Positions 8,960 through 19,309 of a stretch of 29,209 nucleotides of DNA are shown here, piece after piece. The DNA is from Phoronis australis. Taxonomy: Eukaryota > Phoronida > Phoronidae. The notes beneath the pieces are model-generated. The model worked only from the letters and a program-made list of their open reading frames with translations. It was not told the origin of the DNA and made no database searches. Where the stretch lies: positions 21,053-50,261 of the forward strand of contig NMRA01000109.1 of the NCBI GenBank assembly GCA_002633005.1, written 5' to 3'. How positions within the stretch are numbered: the stretch's first letter is position 1; the number at the start of each line of letters is the position of its first letter. The translations under genes and the position numbers were made by a program.

Positions 8960-11900
8960 GGATGGCCTTTCATAGGCAATAAGTCATGTGTGGACAATAG
9001 CTTATTTCCTTTCCTGGAAGAAACATGCTGGATTGAAGCTAAAGAAGACGTAGTGACATTCTGGTCTAGTTCAGGGTCAGATTTTGGGCACAAAACGAGT
9101 CAAGTGATATGCTGTTGTGTTTATCTTCAAGGATCTAATTAGGGCTGAATGAGGTTACCTGAAGGAAAGCCACGTGCCGAAACTGGACCTTTTTTACAAG
9201 CGCTTCTATAGGGTATTGAAACTAGATCTCTGTGAAATGAAAACCAAAAGCATCTGGTATAAATACCTGTCATTTCTTACTGAGTGACATTAACTTTCCT
9301 TTCAGAAGAAAGGCTTTATGCTAATGGTAAAAGCTTTTCAATCTGGTACACATTATGGGTAAATGACATTAGTGACTGCATCGATTGTCTTATTGTCAGT
9401 AGAAAGCCCGTTAATGTTACACTTTGATGATGAATAAAATTTTCATCATCACGCAAGATTGTCACTAATTATTGAAACCACAATATTTCCTCAGTTTTAA
9501 AGCCCCGCACAGTGCAGTTGGGCTTATTCTTTATAAAGCTGAAATGATTAGCGATTATGCTTGCAAATTGTCGTTTTCCTCAGTGTTGACCTCTAGAAAT
9601 GTGCAGCGATCAAAATGAAGTATTCCCTTTGTTTGCATTTGATTTATTTGTGTGTGTAATTATTTTTAAAGCTTTCTTACGAAGGCCTTTGAATAATTTT
9701 AAGTTTTGTGTTAACTTGTCCACAACAAAATTTCCACATGCAAGAAAAGTATATAAAGAAACAACATTGTTAAAAACAATTGTAATTTTCCCTAGCAATG
9801 GAGTCCAAAATCAGGCATATCAAGGGCTGAATTTCTGAATTTTGTTCGATTCTCTCAGGTTAATGCTGTAGGATTGCTTTTCACTTTATCCAAAGGTAAA
9901 ATAGACGGTCAGGTGGCTGGTTTCAGTCGTTTTCTCTCACCTGTAACAGAATAGCGGGAGAAATATTAACAAATTATAAAAGAAAACACAAGACAAAACT
10001 ACTTTAGTAAGGCAGAACATACTTGACGTTTCATCTTCATGTTTATATGTAGAAACTAATAATCTTTGTACCCAAGTCTTATTTAAGATCTGAATTAAAC
10101 TATGTGAAACTGGCTAAAACTGATTTAATAATGTGTATTTTTCACGACACCTAAAATGTGCATCTGACCTCAAAAAGTAAAATTCATTCTAGATGTTAAT
10201 TTTTATTCTAATGCAATGTTATGACGTTTACTGAATAGCTTATTCATCGGTTAATTCAGTAACTAATCTGGTAGTCCTGGGGGGTGGAGTCCGCCATAAA
10301 ATAACGAAACTCACTCAGCAAGAGAATTTTATTGGACATAGCATAGCTTTGAAGAGAACCTGCTGTGAAAGTCATCCTTGACTTCTGAGCGTCACGTAGC
10401 ATACACCTCTTATATTGGGCGCATTCCTTCCCCTGGAGGACAATATGTGTATATGTGCTGCTAGCCTACACGGCATCCGAGTCCTGGGCGAGTTTCCGAA
10501 AAGAAACACTTAATTCCATTCAATAAACCCGTAACTGGGTAACTGGTGGGGATAACATCACCGAACGATGTCGATAGAAACTTCATTACTAAAAACTTAC
10601 CAAGTTACGTTATGTAGTCTACCAAAGGGGCTTCGGCATCGACACACTTTTTGTCAGTTGGATGACCCTTTTGACCGCAATGCTCTACGAATGTAGTAAC
10701 CTTAGGTCTTTTGGTAATTTGTGACCACCTGTCGAAGACTTGCACCAGAGAAAATAGCAATAATAAGGCTTTGCGCGACGACGTATTTTGATAACAATCC
10801 GCCTTTTTACCAGCTGTTTACATGCAGACAGCGACACATGCGCAATTCAATCGCGAATAGCCCCATTCACGCAGAAATCCAAAAGTGAGACTCAATGCGA
10901 TAAGGAGGCACAGATAAGTTCTCACTGGGTTTTGCCCAGCATAACACACATCACTTGATTTGTCACATTTTCTTCACTCTGTCGAAAACAGGATGCAAAG
11001 AATAGAGTGACACGTTTTCAGTTATTGCACATAAAAAGCCTACAAATGAGCAAAGAAACTATTCTCTCTCGTATTTTTGACCCTTTCACTCCCATTAAAA
11101 ACCAAGCTAGACTAAAAAAATAGGGGCAAACAATGCAAAATCGTCATTTTTCACCCCAAAAAACACCACTTCTCTGCCGATACACGACTTAATCCAACAT
11201 TAACAACAGAATGCTTGATAATGCGAAGTCATTGTTCCTATACGGCGTATAACTTTTCTGCAATTGGGCTCAGAAAGGCAGCTACAATATTTTCTTGCAA
11301 AATTACCCTAGAGAAGGCGCCACCCTCTAAACATAACGAGCTCAGAGTAGGCCTGGTGGTTATTAACGGAGTATTGATATAAACTTTAAGCTTAAGTTAA
11401 CGTTTTACGAGCTTTCGATTCATTTAAACACGGATAACCTGAACCGAATTGCTAGGTCAATGGTCATTAAGTGCAACAGTGATTTTTGAGCTAAAACTCT
11501 CATAATGATGCGTATGTTTTCCATTCCTAATCCGAGTTAAGTCACAAACTTTCAGCTCTCTATCGGAAATTCGTGTATTTTCTGAATTTGCAGTATCTAT
11601 GTTGCAACTACTGTTTAAACGCATGCAAATGAAATTAAAAAATCATTTGTGACTGGCAATGTATTGTGGAGAAATGATTGTCCAAAAAAGCAAATTACCA
11701 GGCAAATGTGCAGATAAGTTGGTGTGCTTTTGCGCAGTGGTGTATGTCCACATTTTCTTGAGCTTGAATGAATTCCACAAACTTTGGGAGATAAGTAACC
11801 TGCACGACTTTTTGTTGCTATTACAAATTGGGATTCAATAATAATATTATTTTGCAGGTTTTGTCCTATGCAGCGTCCAGGTTCAGACTGTCAAAGGCGC

Positions 11901-11990
11901 TTTTCAAGGTGAGAATCGCACTAGTTGTTGCTGTTACTTTATTCGTGATGTCTGCATGTATCGAAGATAGACTACTAAAATATCGGAGTT
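8960..11990. other. Non-coding stretch
   Basis: About 3 kb with no supportable gene. A perfect 10-bp inverted repeat with a 7-nt A/T loop is at 9425-9451. The sub-region 10260-10900 keeps more CpG than the rest. Nothing else was noticed. Confidence 0.5.
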
Positions 11991-11993
11991 ACT

Positions 11994-12065
11994 TGTGTGT
12001 GTGTGCGCGAGCCCCCGTGTGCGTGTGTTTGTGTTTATGTGGGTGAGAGAGAGAGAGAGAGAGCT
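11994..12065. repeat. Compound microsatellite (GT)n / (GA)n
   Basis: An interrupted GT/GC-rich run (11994-12043) passes into an uninterrupted run of about nine GA units (12046-12063). This is a simple repeat. The small ORFs across it are artefacts of the repeat. Confidence 0.85.
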
Positions 12066-12529
12066 TGTGCCTGTATTATTACTTTTCCATTGTTTCTATT
12101 CTTCATGTGTGCAATAGGATTGATGAGATACAGGTTAATTGTCTGTTCGTGGCATTTTCCTGCGCCCATGAATTACAATTTAACATATAAGAAGTTTACC
12201 ACGTGACTTAATCCCATCCAGTAATTCGTGCTGCTGACTGTGCACGTGGTATTTGACAATTGCCTCACTCTTGGCGGTCTGTCCCACGCTTTTAAATGTT
12301 TCCATCATAACGCAACACCATCTAAATGTCCTGCTTTTTAACACACGGACGCATTGACATATCATACAAGTTCAAAAATTCACTGACCACATTACAGCCA
12401 ATCTAATCCAATCTAATGAATCATATTAGGGGTTAGAGAAATTGAGTGAAGTATGACACCACAGACTTTGGTGGTTTTAGAGGTGTCAGGGTAGCTTTCT
12501 GGGAGGGGGGGGGGGCAACATGAGTAATT

Positions 12530-12545
12530 NNNNNNNNNNNNNNNN
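12530..12545. other. Assembly gap (16 N) with duplicated flanks
   Basis: Sixteen N follow a G homopolymer tract at about 12504-12515. The 14 bases CAACATGAGTAATT occur both directly before the gap (12516-12529) and directly after it (12546-12559). The gap is most simply an unmerged overlap next to a hard-to-read poly-G, not missing sequence. Confidence 0.85.
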
Positions 12546-13008
12546 CAACATGAGTAATTTTTTAATGATCTCAAGCTGCTAGTTATGTGGTAAGTTCATG
12601 ACCTTTGTAAGCAAAAGCGGCACCTACACTAAACTTCCACTGTAAGACTGGAACTGTTTCAGTGGAGATACACTCCGTGCTTCTGAAAAACCAGCAGCAC
12701 ATGATTGTACGTTATACCCTTATATCTAAGCAGCCCACACGAGGAAACACGGGCATGTAGAAAACTCCAGAGGACTCGATGCCCTCGAAAAATTACAAAA
12801 GATATAGTCAGCCCTTCATGCCTTCTTAGGAGAAGGTTCTGAATTTCACTATTTTCAGACCTCACATTTGTGATTTTTCTAACAAATATTATTTTGATAC
12901 TCATTAACCATGACTGTAGATTGTGAAATGTTTTTGTGTAAACACATATCAGGTTACAAACAAAGTTTGTAGAAAGTAAATGTGGTAAATTCGGGTTTTG
13001 TGAATTGG

Positions 13009-13490
13009 CGGTCATTTTGGCGGCCATGTTGTCAGCCATCTTGATTTTTTCTCTCCAACGAGTGACCAATTGTAAGGTCCAGATATTTTCAGTATTTTTA
13101 CTTACAAAAAATACAAATTTTGCCATTTTCAGGTCAAAACATAAAAAGGAATCTTGCAACATGTTCCAAACTGCCGTTTCGGCCGCCATTTTGTCGGCCA
13201 TAGCGGTTTTATTTTACGGAAAATCGGCATCTCTTGTTTCGTTTGCCTTTATGAAAAGTATAGAATCATTGATAACTTTTATTGTTTTATTTCCAGCTGA
13301 CATATATGAGTAACATGTCAGAAAGCAGTAAACAGCGGTTTTGGCAGTCATTTTCCGCCATCTTGAAAAACCGACTTCCGCCACTCCGATTTCGGTAGAC
13401 TTTTTTCTGGCACCAAGGGATATTTGAAGATGCCATTTATGCAAAAAACATTCTGTTGCATTTTTTTTCTAGATTGGACCCTCTGGAGCC
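13009..13490. repeat. Decayed tandem repeat of about 162 bp (GGCGGCCAT-type)
   Basis: Three blocks begin near 13010, 13172 and 13334, a constant 162-bp step. Each carries variants of GGCGGCCATTTTG / GTCAGCCATCTTG. Weaker matches recur at the same offset, such as AACATGT about 10-20 bp before the next block. The ORFs in both directions across it (MAVILAAMLSAILIF on +, KMADNMAAKMT on -) are translations of this repeat. Similar GCCATCTTG-type repeats are common in invertebrate genomes. The transposon class was not determined. Confidence 0.5.
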
Positions 13491-13812
13491 CTAGAATGAC
13501 TGGACTATTGGTATGGTGTTGTGAAGTTTGGTCAATTTGTGAACTTACATGTAACTCCCAGATTCCTACAGTTATCTACCATTTAGCTCCAAGAGCAGAT
13601 CTATGGGGAAAGGCAATTTCAGTGATGTGATTATAATGATAAATATGCCCTTTTCAAGTCAATTTCATTTTATCACAAACGCATAAATGAATAAGCAAAG
13701 TTTTACACAATATCAACTTTAAAAAAATGTCAAAAATCTCCAGTGTATACACCATCCTTAACTGTACAACCACTATAGCCAATACCTGAACTTTCTGGTT
13801 TAAAGGATATAC

Positions 13813-13941
13813 TCATAGCATACATATGTGGCGGAACGGAAGTTTCTGTGTGGTTACGTCGCCGTTCGCTGACACCGTTAAGAACACGACACAGGTGGCA
13901 ATGAGTACGAAACCGTAACTGGTGGAAATAAAGATGGTCAT
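13813..13941 (-). CDS. Short ORF with signal-peptide-like sequence (possible first exon)
   Basis: On the - strand an ATG at 13941 opens 42 codons. Residues 1-25 are strongly hydrophobic (YGFVLIATCVVFLTVSA), ending with a good signal-peptidase site (VSA, then Asn-Gly). It would fit the first exon of a secreted or membrane protein transcribed leftward, with a donor such as GTAACC inside the ORF. Against this, the + strand reading of the same DNA is Lys-rich, and the antisense of such codons is hydrophobic by default. Low certainty. Confidence 0.2.
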   Translation of the reverse strand: MTIFISTSYGFVLIATCVVFLTVSANGDVTTQKLPFRHICML

Positions 13942-14487
13942 CAAGATGAAAACCGTGAAGATGAATGTGTGGCTCCCCGAGGTCGCAGTCACGTAGAAAA
14001 GAGATCGATATATTGGCTCATCCGTTGTTCACTGTATTTTTTGTTGTAATACAGATAATGGCAAACATTTATCGGTAGCCGGTTGATGTGCTCACATGTT
14101 GCAATATCCAGTCGGCGCGTGTTCCTATAGCTAACATAGACGCAAGCAGGAAAACAATGGTAGTTTCCCATAGATACCAACTATGGTGTGGGGTTACGCA
14201 GTCGCATGGATGTCACAACTTAAACAATGCCTTGCGACCTCTATGCAACGTCGTTTGATACGGACGGACGAAAAATGACACGTGTAGCGCGGGTATGATG
14301 TGACAACAGCACAAGCGAGAAGCCGGCCAATAAAAAGATGAGTTACCAGGGTCCAGGATGTAGTTTTCCTTCTCGAAATCGAAATAGAAATTAAATCTTT
14401 CGATTCCTATTCTACTTTTGTAAAATTTATTAACATGTCATGTGCGTCAATGGCTAACGTTCAGATTATGTTAAATTATTATTGTAG

Positions 14488-14802
14488 TCTACCAGGGCTG
14501 CTGGTACGATAATAGATGGCTATCTGAAAGAGCGCTGAACTTTGAAGTCGAGGAAGAATATTATGATGAATGGGACGGACTAACACAAGACAAGTGCTTC
14601 AGAGAATGTAGGGAGAGAGATTACACTTTCGCCGGTGTGGCGTGGGAAGTCTTGTGTTACTGTGGGAATGCCCTAGGTGAAGAAAAACAACATAAAGATA
14701 CAAAATGCCGAGTACATAAATGCCGCGGTAACACAAATCAGTATTGCGGAGGAGATAAAGGATACTACTACGTATGGATGGTGAGCTATGATAAGCTTCC
14801 AA
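14488..14802 (+). CDS. WSC domain exon
   Basis: The exon is flanked by an acceptor (ATTATTGTAG) and a near-consensus donor (GTAAGT). It is 315 nt long and starts and ends in phase 1, the symmetric phase typical of shuffled extracellular domains. The translation holds the whole WSC pattern in order: YQGCWYDN, DKCFRECRERDY, FAGVAW, CYCGN, KCRVHKC and QYCGGD. Eight conserved-type Cys would form the disulphides. WSC domains are secreted or cell-surface, putative carbohydrate-binding modules found in polycystin-1-like, kremen and many invertebrate mosaic proteins. The full gene is not assembled here. Reading through the donor meets a stop at once, which supports the splice. Very likely a real host exon. 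Confidence 0.88.
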
Positions 14803-15369
14803 GTAAGTAGTAACATACTTGTGCTGCAAGATTTATGAACAGTATCTACCTTCATTTCCCTTGAAGATTATTAATGTGTGCGTTTTTGAGTAAGGGTCAG
14901 CGCTTCAACCTATGATACGAATCCCACAATTGCTTGATTCAAAAGTGTAAATTTTGCACAAACTTCGGAATCCATATGCTTGACCATACAGTTATAAAAA
15001 CGCTTTAAATGAACACCAGCGATGTGTGTAAACTGGAAACTTAAAGTTTTGAATTTGAACTACTCGACATCTACTAACAGCTACCAAGTCTTACGTCTTA
15101 CGCAGGGCGCCTACTAGGCAAGTTGGCTGAAGCGTACATAATACTTTAAAACCAGATTAACGCCTCATTCGGCCAGCTAATAGTTAAGATTTTTCCTTGT
15201 CAAAACTTTTAATTGAAATTGGTCATCTTTTGGCGGAATTTCGCAAAATATCATTGTTCGTCAAGTCACTGGTGTACCATGTAAAGTAGCTGACGATGTG
15301 CATCACAAACGCTGCAGGCGCCGTTCGCGTTGTCTTCTTTTGTGGAATGCAACGGTTACTAAAAACAAG

Positions 15370-15453
15370 GATGTGCAATAATTGCTGAGGAAGTTGGGAG
15401 CACTGTTAGAAGAGCAACGGATTTCGAAGTCCAGAGAGAAGATTGTAAAAACA
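15370..15453 (+). CDS. Candidate small exon downstream of the WSC exon
   Basis: An 84-nt segment is bounded by AG at 15368-15369 and a donor GTGAGTA at 15454. It has phase 1 at both ends, as the WSC exon has, on the same strand and about 570 bp downstream. It encodes 28 residues including GCAIIAEEVG and DFEVQREDCK. The layout (hydrophobic strand, then E/D-C) is loosely like the start of a PAN/apple domain, but this is weak. The acceptor lacks a good pyrimidine tract. It could belong to the same mosaic gene or be chance. Confidence 0.3.
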
Positions 15454-15789
15454 GTGAGTATACAATAGACAATTATTGGTCAGTGCTTAGGATTCTGATG
15501 AATTTCGAGAGATGTATTGCATAAAAAGCCCACTACCCGCTTCTGTAGAAATTTCGTTTGATTCCTTGCTACACGCACTAGTATTTGAACAGAAGTTGGC
15601 TTAGTCGCCTTCTAGATTACGAAACATGAACATCGCCCACTCGCAAGCTCGGACCGTTCTCTAACAACGAGCCCCTCCCGTTTCGTTCGTCGCTTTCTAC
15701 TTTCTGAGTGTGACTCTGGGAGACTTCAAAAATTGGTGAAAATCAGATAGACTAGATCCTCGATGTATTGGCCAAATTTTCTAGAAACG

Positions 15790-16535
15790 AGTTCTGAACA
15801 CCGAATGACCCATGACAGATAATTTCTACTTCGAAAAATTCTGTCAGAATAGGACGCCTTCAAATGGAATGGGTAACACATCCGAGGTACCACGCAAAAC
15901 AACATAGGATTTAATGTATGCCACTGACCACTAATTTGCCCGTGAGAAATAAAGTACACCTTGGGTTGTGCCAGCCAGAAACCTCTACAAATAACACAAA
16001 ACGGCATGCCACTAAAATTTTAGCTATTATAGATATGTGAGGTACCGGTCAAAAATAACAATGGTGCTGCATAGAGCACCGACTTTCAAATGGGAAACAA
16101 ACTATACTCTGAAAAGGGTTTGCCAGACACCCCAAAAGAATCCCGACGCAATAAGCTAGCACATACATTCGAGGTATCACACAAACAATTCTGAGTCATT
16201 CAATACACGCCCCTGGTTCCTTCACGGCCTAAGGCAAACCAAAGAAATTTTGGGTTACACACACCAACCCCCCAAAAAATCTCACCACTGAACATTTGAT
16301 CTAGATTATGTATTCGAGTTACCGGTCCACACTTATTTCAAACGAATAATCGTGTCGAACTGAACACCTTAGGACCTGCTATCAACTAAGTATTCGCCAG
16401 ATACCCCAATAGGACACCCTCAAAAATAACCAAGCTCATACGAGGTACCACAAAATTGATTCCATGTGATTTAATAGATGCCACGTCCCACTAAATGGGT
16501 TATGACAGACCAAATACAGTCTGTGTTATGCCTGC
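15790..16535. repeat. Diverged satellite, about 280-bp dimeric unit
   Basis: The landmark GAGGTAC(C/T)AC with a following TTTAATA-like and GCCAC..CACTAA-like block recurs at 15884, 16171 and 16442 (steps of 287 and 271). A half-unit landmark GAGGTACCGGTC / GAGTTACCGGTC sits at 16040 and 16315, so each unit is a dimer of two related halves of about 130-155 bp. Small deletions and substitutions separate the copies. The ORF at 15726-16007 on the - strand is a by-product. Confidence 0.65.
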
Positions 16536-16550
16536 GTCGCATTGAATAAT

Positions 16551-16626
16551 GACTCCGTGAAAAAATGGACCCTTGGGTTATTTTCTAAGTACAAATACGA
16601 CCCCAGTCATTTTTTTCACGGGGTCC
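16551..16626. repeat. Inverted repeat with about 40-nt loop
   Basis: CCGTGAAAAAATG (16555-16567) is matched by CATTTTTTTCACGG (16608-16622) in reverse complement, one base differing in length, with partly matching GACT/GGTCC outside. It lies exactly where the 280-bp satellite breaks off, so it may mark the edge of the inserted segment. Confidence 0.5.
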
Positions 16627-16689
16627 AAATAGAGGGTGAAGAATTATCAACTCATGAAAAAGTGACAACGTGTCCTTGAAAACTTGACC

Positions 16690-17490
16690 TGTAATTGTTA
16701 ACGATTCCCCCGCAGCACAGGGTTGGGATAAGCGGATATATTACAAGCACGCAAAAAGGATCTTTCTGCAATGTTCGATTCGCGGAGGTTTATGTCTGGG
16801 GTGACCTCCTCTGTGGGGAGCTCTTGGCGATGATTGATTGTCAAAGAATAGGGGACTACAGAGGAAAGGGTGGTGACAAAAAACCTCCAGTCAAGGGAGC
16901 GCCAAGGAGATGTCAACAGGAAGGGCAATGTACTTTCGTTAACCAGTGGGGTGCGACAAGGAGGTGTCAACACGGGGAACCAAGGAGCCGTTGTCGAATG
17001 GTGGATGCGGCGAGGTGTTGTCGAGCAGGAGGGACGTGAGGAGCCTGTATCGACCGGGAGAGGGAGCACCAAGGGGGTGTCAACCAGAGGGGCAACAGGT
17101 TTTCAATAGGAAATATGTTCGTGAGACATGACAAGTGCAGGATTGATCGGGCACGAGAGATATGCAGCCAGAGCGGTGCATGGAAAGGGATGACTTGGTG
17201 CCTGGTGATTGAGCAGAGTGGCGCGAGAGTAGGGAACAGAGCGCGAGGGTAAAGGGCACATGGTGCTTGCAGACAGGGGATAGTGTAAGGATGCAAGGTT
17301 GGTCAGTCCGCAAATCATGGCTATGAGAACTTTCATGTTCGTGAGACGCTACAATAGGAGTGAATGTGGATTTGCATTCGTGAGAGGGGAGCAGAATACA
17401 TGATAGTACAATTTTGAGAACCGGCACTGGCGCATGGAGACAAGAACAAAACAAGAAACTGACCTTGTGCCGGCAGACGAAGGGCACACT
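16690..17490. repeat. Purine-rich segment interrupting the satellite
   Basis: About 0.8 kb in which the + strand is strikingly rich in G and A and more GC-rich than its surroundings. It carries the 55-bp minisatellite and repeats of TTCGTGAGA (17115, 17338 and 17384). The several overlapping ORFs on both strands (up to 144 codons, 17080-17514 on -) follow from the low number of stops in such composition and show no domain. Satellite units resume to its right. Confidence 0.5.
16899..17099. repeat. Minisatellite, about 55-bp unit, 3.6 copies
   Basis: Units begin GCGCCAAGGAGATGTCAACA (16899), GCGACAAGGAGGTGTCAACA (16953), GCGGCGAGGTGTTGTCGAGC (17007) and GCACCAAGGGGGTGTCAACC (17066). Unit lengths are 54, 54 and 59, the last partial. 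The conserved core is CAAGGRGRTGTCAAC. Confidence 0.75.
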
Positions 17491-17499
17491 CGAATGGGT

Positions 17500-17690
17500 C
17501 CGCCAAAGAGCCAAAGAGGATTTCCAAAATGATTTAGTTCATACACTCGAGCTACCACAAGTATAACACATACATATGGTTTAATAAAGTCACTAAATAC
17601 AAAATACTGTCCGAGCTCTGGCTGCCAGAAACACGCAAGAACTTCAAAACACGTCATGCTGGTGAAAATGTGTACCTTATATCCACGATC
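17500..17690. repeat. Fourth satellite unit beyond the interruption
   Basis: GAGCTACCAC at 17549, preceded by GTTCATACACTC and followed by TTTAATAAAGTCACTAAAT, matches the 280-bp satellite. CTGCCAGAAAC...ACTTCAAAACACGTCATGC (near 17620-17655) matches CAGCCAGAAAC...ACACAAAACGGCATGCC in the first unit. It was once contiguous with the array at 15790-16535. Confidence 0.6.
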
Positions 17691-17827
17691 CGTGTTAAGA
17701 TTGCATGGTGATATTTGTTGCATTTACGTAAAATGTTTTCGCAGACCGTATTGTGTTTACTGAGCAAACTGCTTCAGCTGTAACTTTGGCTCTTTGAGAT
17801 TTACTCGAACATGTTTGAAGGCAACAA

Positions 17828-17911
17828 GAAAGAGAGAAACAGAGAGAGGGAGAGGGAGAGAGAGAGAGGGAAAGGGAGAGGGAGTGGGAGAGGGAGAGGG
17901 AGAAAGAGAGA
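17828..17911 (+). repeat. (GA)n / GGGAGA microsatellite
   Basis: A long purine-only run of GAGA and GGGAGA variants. The 88-codon ORF over it (Arg/Glu-Arg repeats) is not a gene. Confidence 0.9.
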
Positions 17912-18069
17912 TTTATTTGTACTTCTAGCTAATATCATTTGTACATGTTACCTTGCAATGGTTGGTATAGAGGTCAATTTCATGACCAAATGCTCAAAAC
18001 ATTTACACATGTTTAAAAGGTCGCTGGAATTTGTTTTGATTTTTGGACTTTCCGAAATCGATTCTTTTA

Positions 18070-19300
18070 AAAAATGATATAACATCGTTTAGTACGGGAA
18101 AGTTAAGTGATAAATGTATTTGTGTTTCCATTTTCTCAAGAGTTGCTGATTTTGCAAATCCTCTCCTCCTTTGAAATTTCATGGTGCCTACCAGTTTGTC
18201 CAGTTGATGTCCAGACCACCTGACTTTGGCTAGTATTCTACGTACAGTTGGTGGTAGAGAATAAACATAATCTTCACAAGATTAATCTGGTTTGAAGATA
18301 CACTAACATGAAAACTTGCTGGAGTTCTGCGCTGAGATCCTCCATTCCATAAATCTTTACTTTATTATGACTAAATCAATATTTTCAGGGACATATATCT
18401 AAACCTCCCCAAACCTGTATCTGAATAAGGTACATGTATCTTTAGCTGTACTGGCCCCATTTGTTCGCCATCTTCACAGTTTTTCCGCAGCATCGTGTTA
18501 ATTTTCTTAGGTGCTCATTTTTATTCATCTGAGGAATTTTGGTTATTAGTGTCCACGTATATTTCATAGATAAAAAATACCGGTAGAATACCTCTCAAGC
18601 CATAATGTCATTTGTTTTAATTAGCACAAAAGCAATCCATTTTTAGAAATTATCGTGAACATATTCTGTGTCTTTCGATTATACTGTACCCCATATCTCG
18701 GCACAGTACACCAATATTTAAACTACCATATTATCAAATAATTTAAAAGATACATGTGGGGAACTACATTACACTTCAGTTAAACATGCTCCTAACATGC
18801 CCATTGCTTTTCTAGCTTGCAGGGCTAATATTCTGCCATTTTCTTTCCAATTTAATCTGCAAGAAAATGACACACAATGATACTTGTAATAAAATTTGGT
18901 TTCTACCAATTTCTATTGTAAACGAAGCACTTTTCCTGTGATGATGGAGTCCCACTGCGCTTTAAAACGACAAAACTTGCTTTATCAACATTAACGCAAA
19001 ATTTCAATTCCCAGAGTAATTACGCAACACATGTGTCCGCATTTGGCACAAAGTTGTCAGCAAACACGAATTTACGTCACAATCGTCACAATTGATACCT
19101 CGACCTCCATTCTCTTTGATCTCTGCCGCCCGCCCGCTCACAAAACACAGAGTAACCTGACCTCAGTTATATTCAGAGCAAAATACTCTGCATTCTTACG
19201 CAAAATTTCAATTCGGACCATAAAACAGACTTGTAAGTTACAGACTGCCAAACACCCTCATAAAATCAACAAAGGCACAATACATTTTGCCACCACGTTT
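18070..19300 (-). pseudogene. LINE reverse transcriptase: palm part and C-terminal tail, decayed
   Basis: Read on the - strand, RT motif A appears at 19243-19297 (MYCAFVDF, then VFGSL where AFDS is usual). A possible decayed motif C (VFADN) lies near 19050-19070. The LKFCVNVDK..FVVLKR block follows near 18940-19010, and LQARKAMGMLGAC lies near 18810-18850. The post-RT tail includes CEDYVYSLPPTVRRILAK near 18220-18280, then a KEERICKI..E.E.HF..CP-type zinc-knuckle tail near 18080-18160, spread over several frames. Stops and frameshifts are frequent. The order is that of a non-LTR retrotransposon ORF2. The clade (jockey/L2-like) is only a guess. Confidence 0.75.
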
Positions 19301-19309
19301 TGATAAATT

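Noticed and set aside
9425-9451. 10-bp perfect inverted repeat
   Set aside because: Short A/T-rich palindromes of this kind are expected by chance in this base composition, and no element boundaries surround it.
10510-10560. Possible LTR/PBS junction near CAATAAACCCGTAACTGG
   Set aside because: AATAAA followed by AACTGGTGGGG hinted at an LTR end with a primer site, and a similar CCGTAACTGGTGG occurs near 13912. No retroelement coding sequence or partner LTR is near either place.
12659-13201. 180-codon ORF on the - strand
   Set aside because: The longest non-transposon ORF, but about a third of it is the antisense of the GCCATCTTG-type repeat. It has no domain, and its right end lies within the 162-bp repeat. 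Best explained as a chance or repeat-derived frame.
13005-13313. 102-codon + ORF with a hydrophobic N-terminus
   Set aside because: The apparent signal peptide (MAVILAAMLSAILIF) is a translation of the GGCGGCCATTTTG repeat.
16695-17109. Overlapping ORFs on both strands (114, 79 and 124 codons)
   Set aside because: They encode the 55-bp minisatellite in different frames. Simultaneous open frames on both strands point to composition, not coding.
17080-17514. 144-codon ORF on the - strand, Ser/Cys/His-rich
   Set aside because: It lies in the purine-rich satellite interruption, where composition suppresses stops in several frames. Overlapping ORFs occur in other frames and no motif is recognisable.
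17811-18077. 88-codon ORF with Arg/Glu repeats
   Set aside because: It reads through a GA microsatellite.
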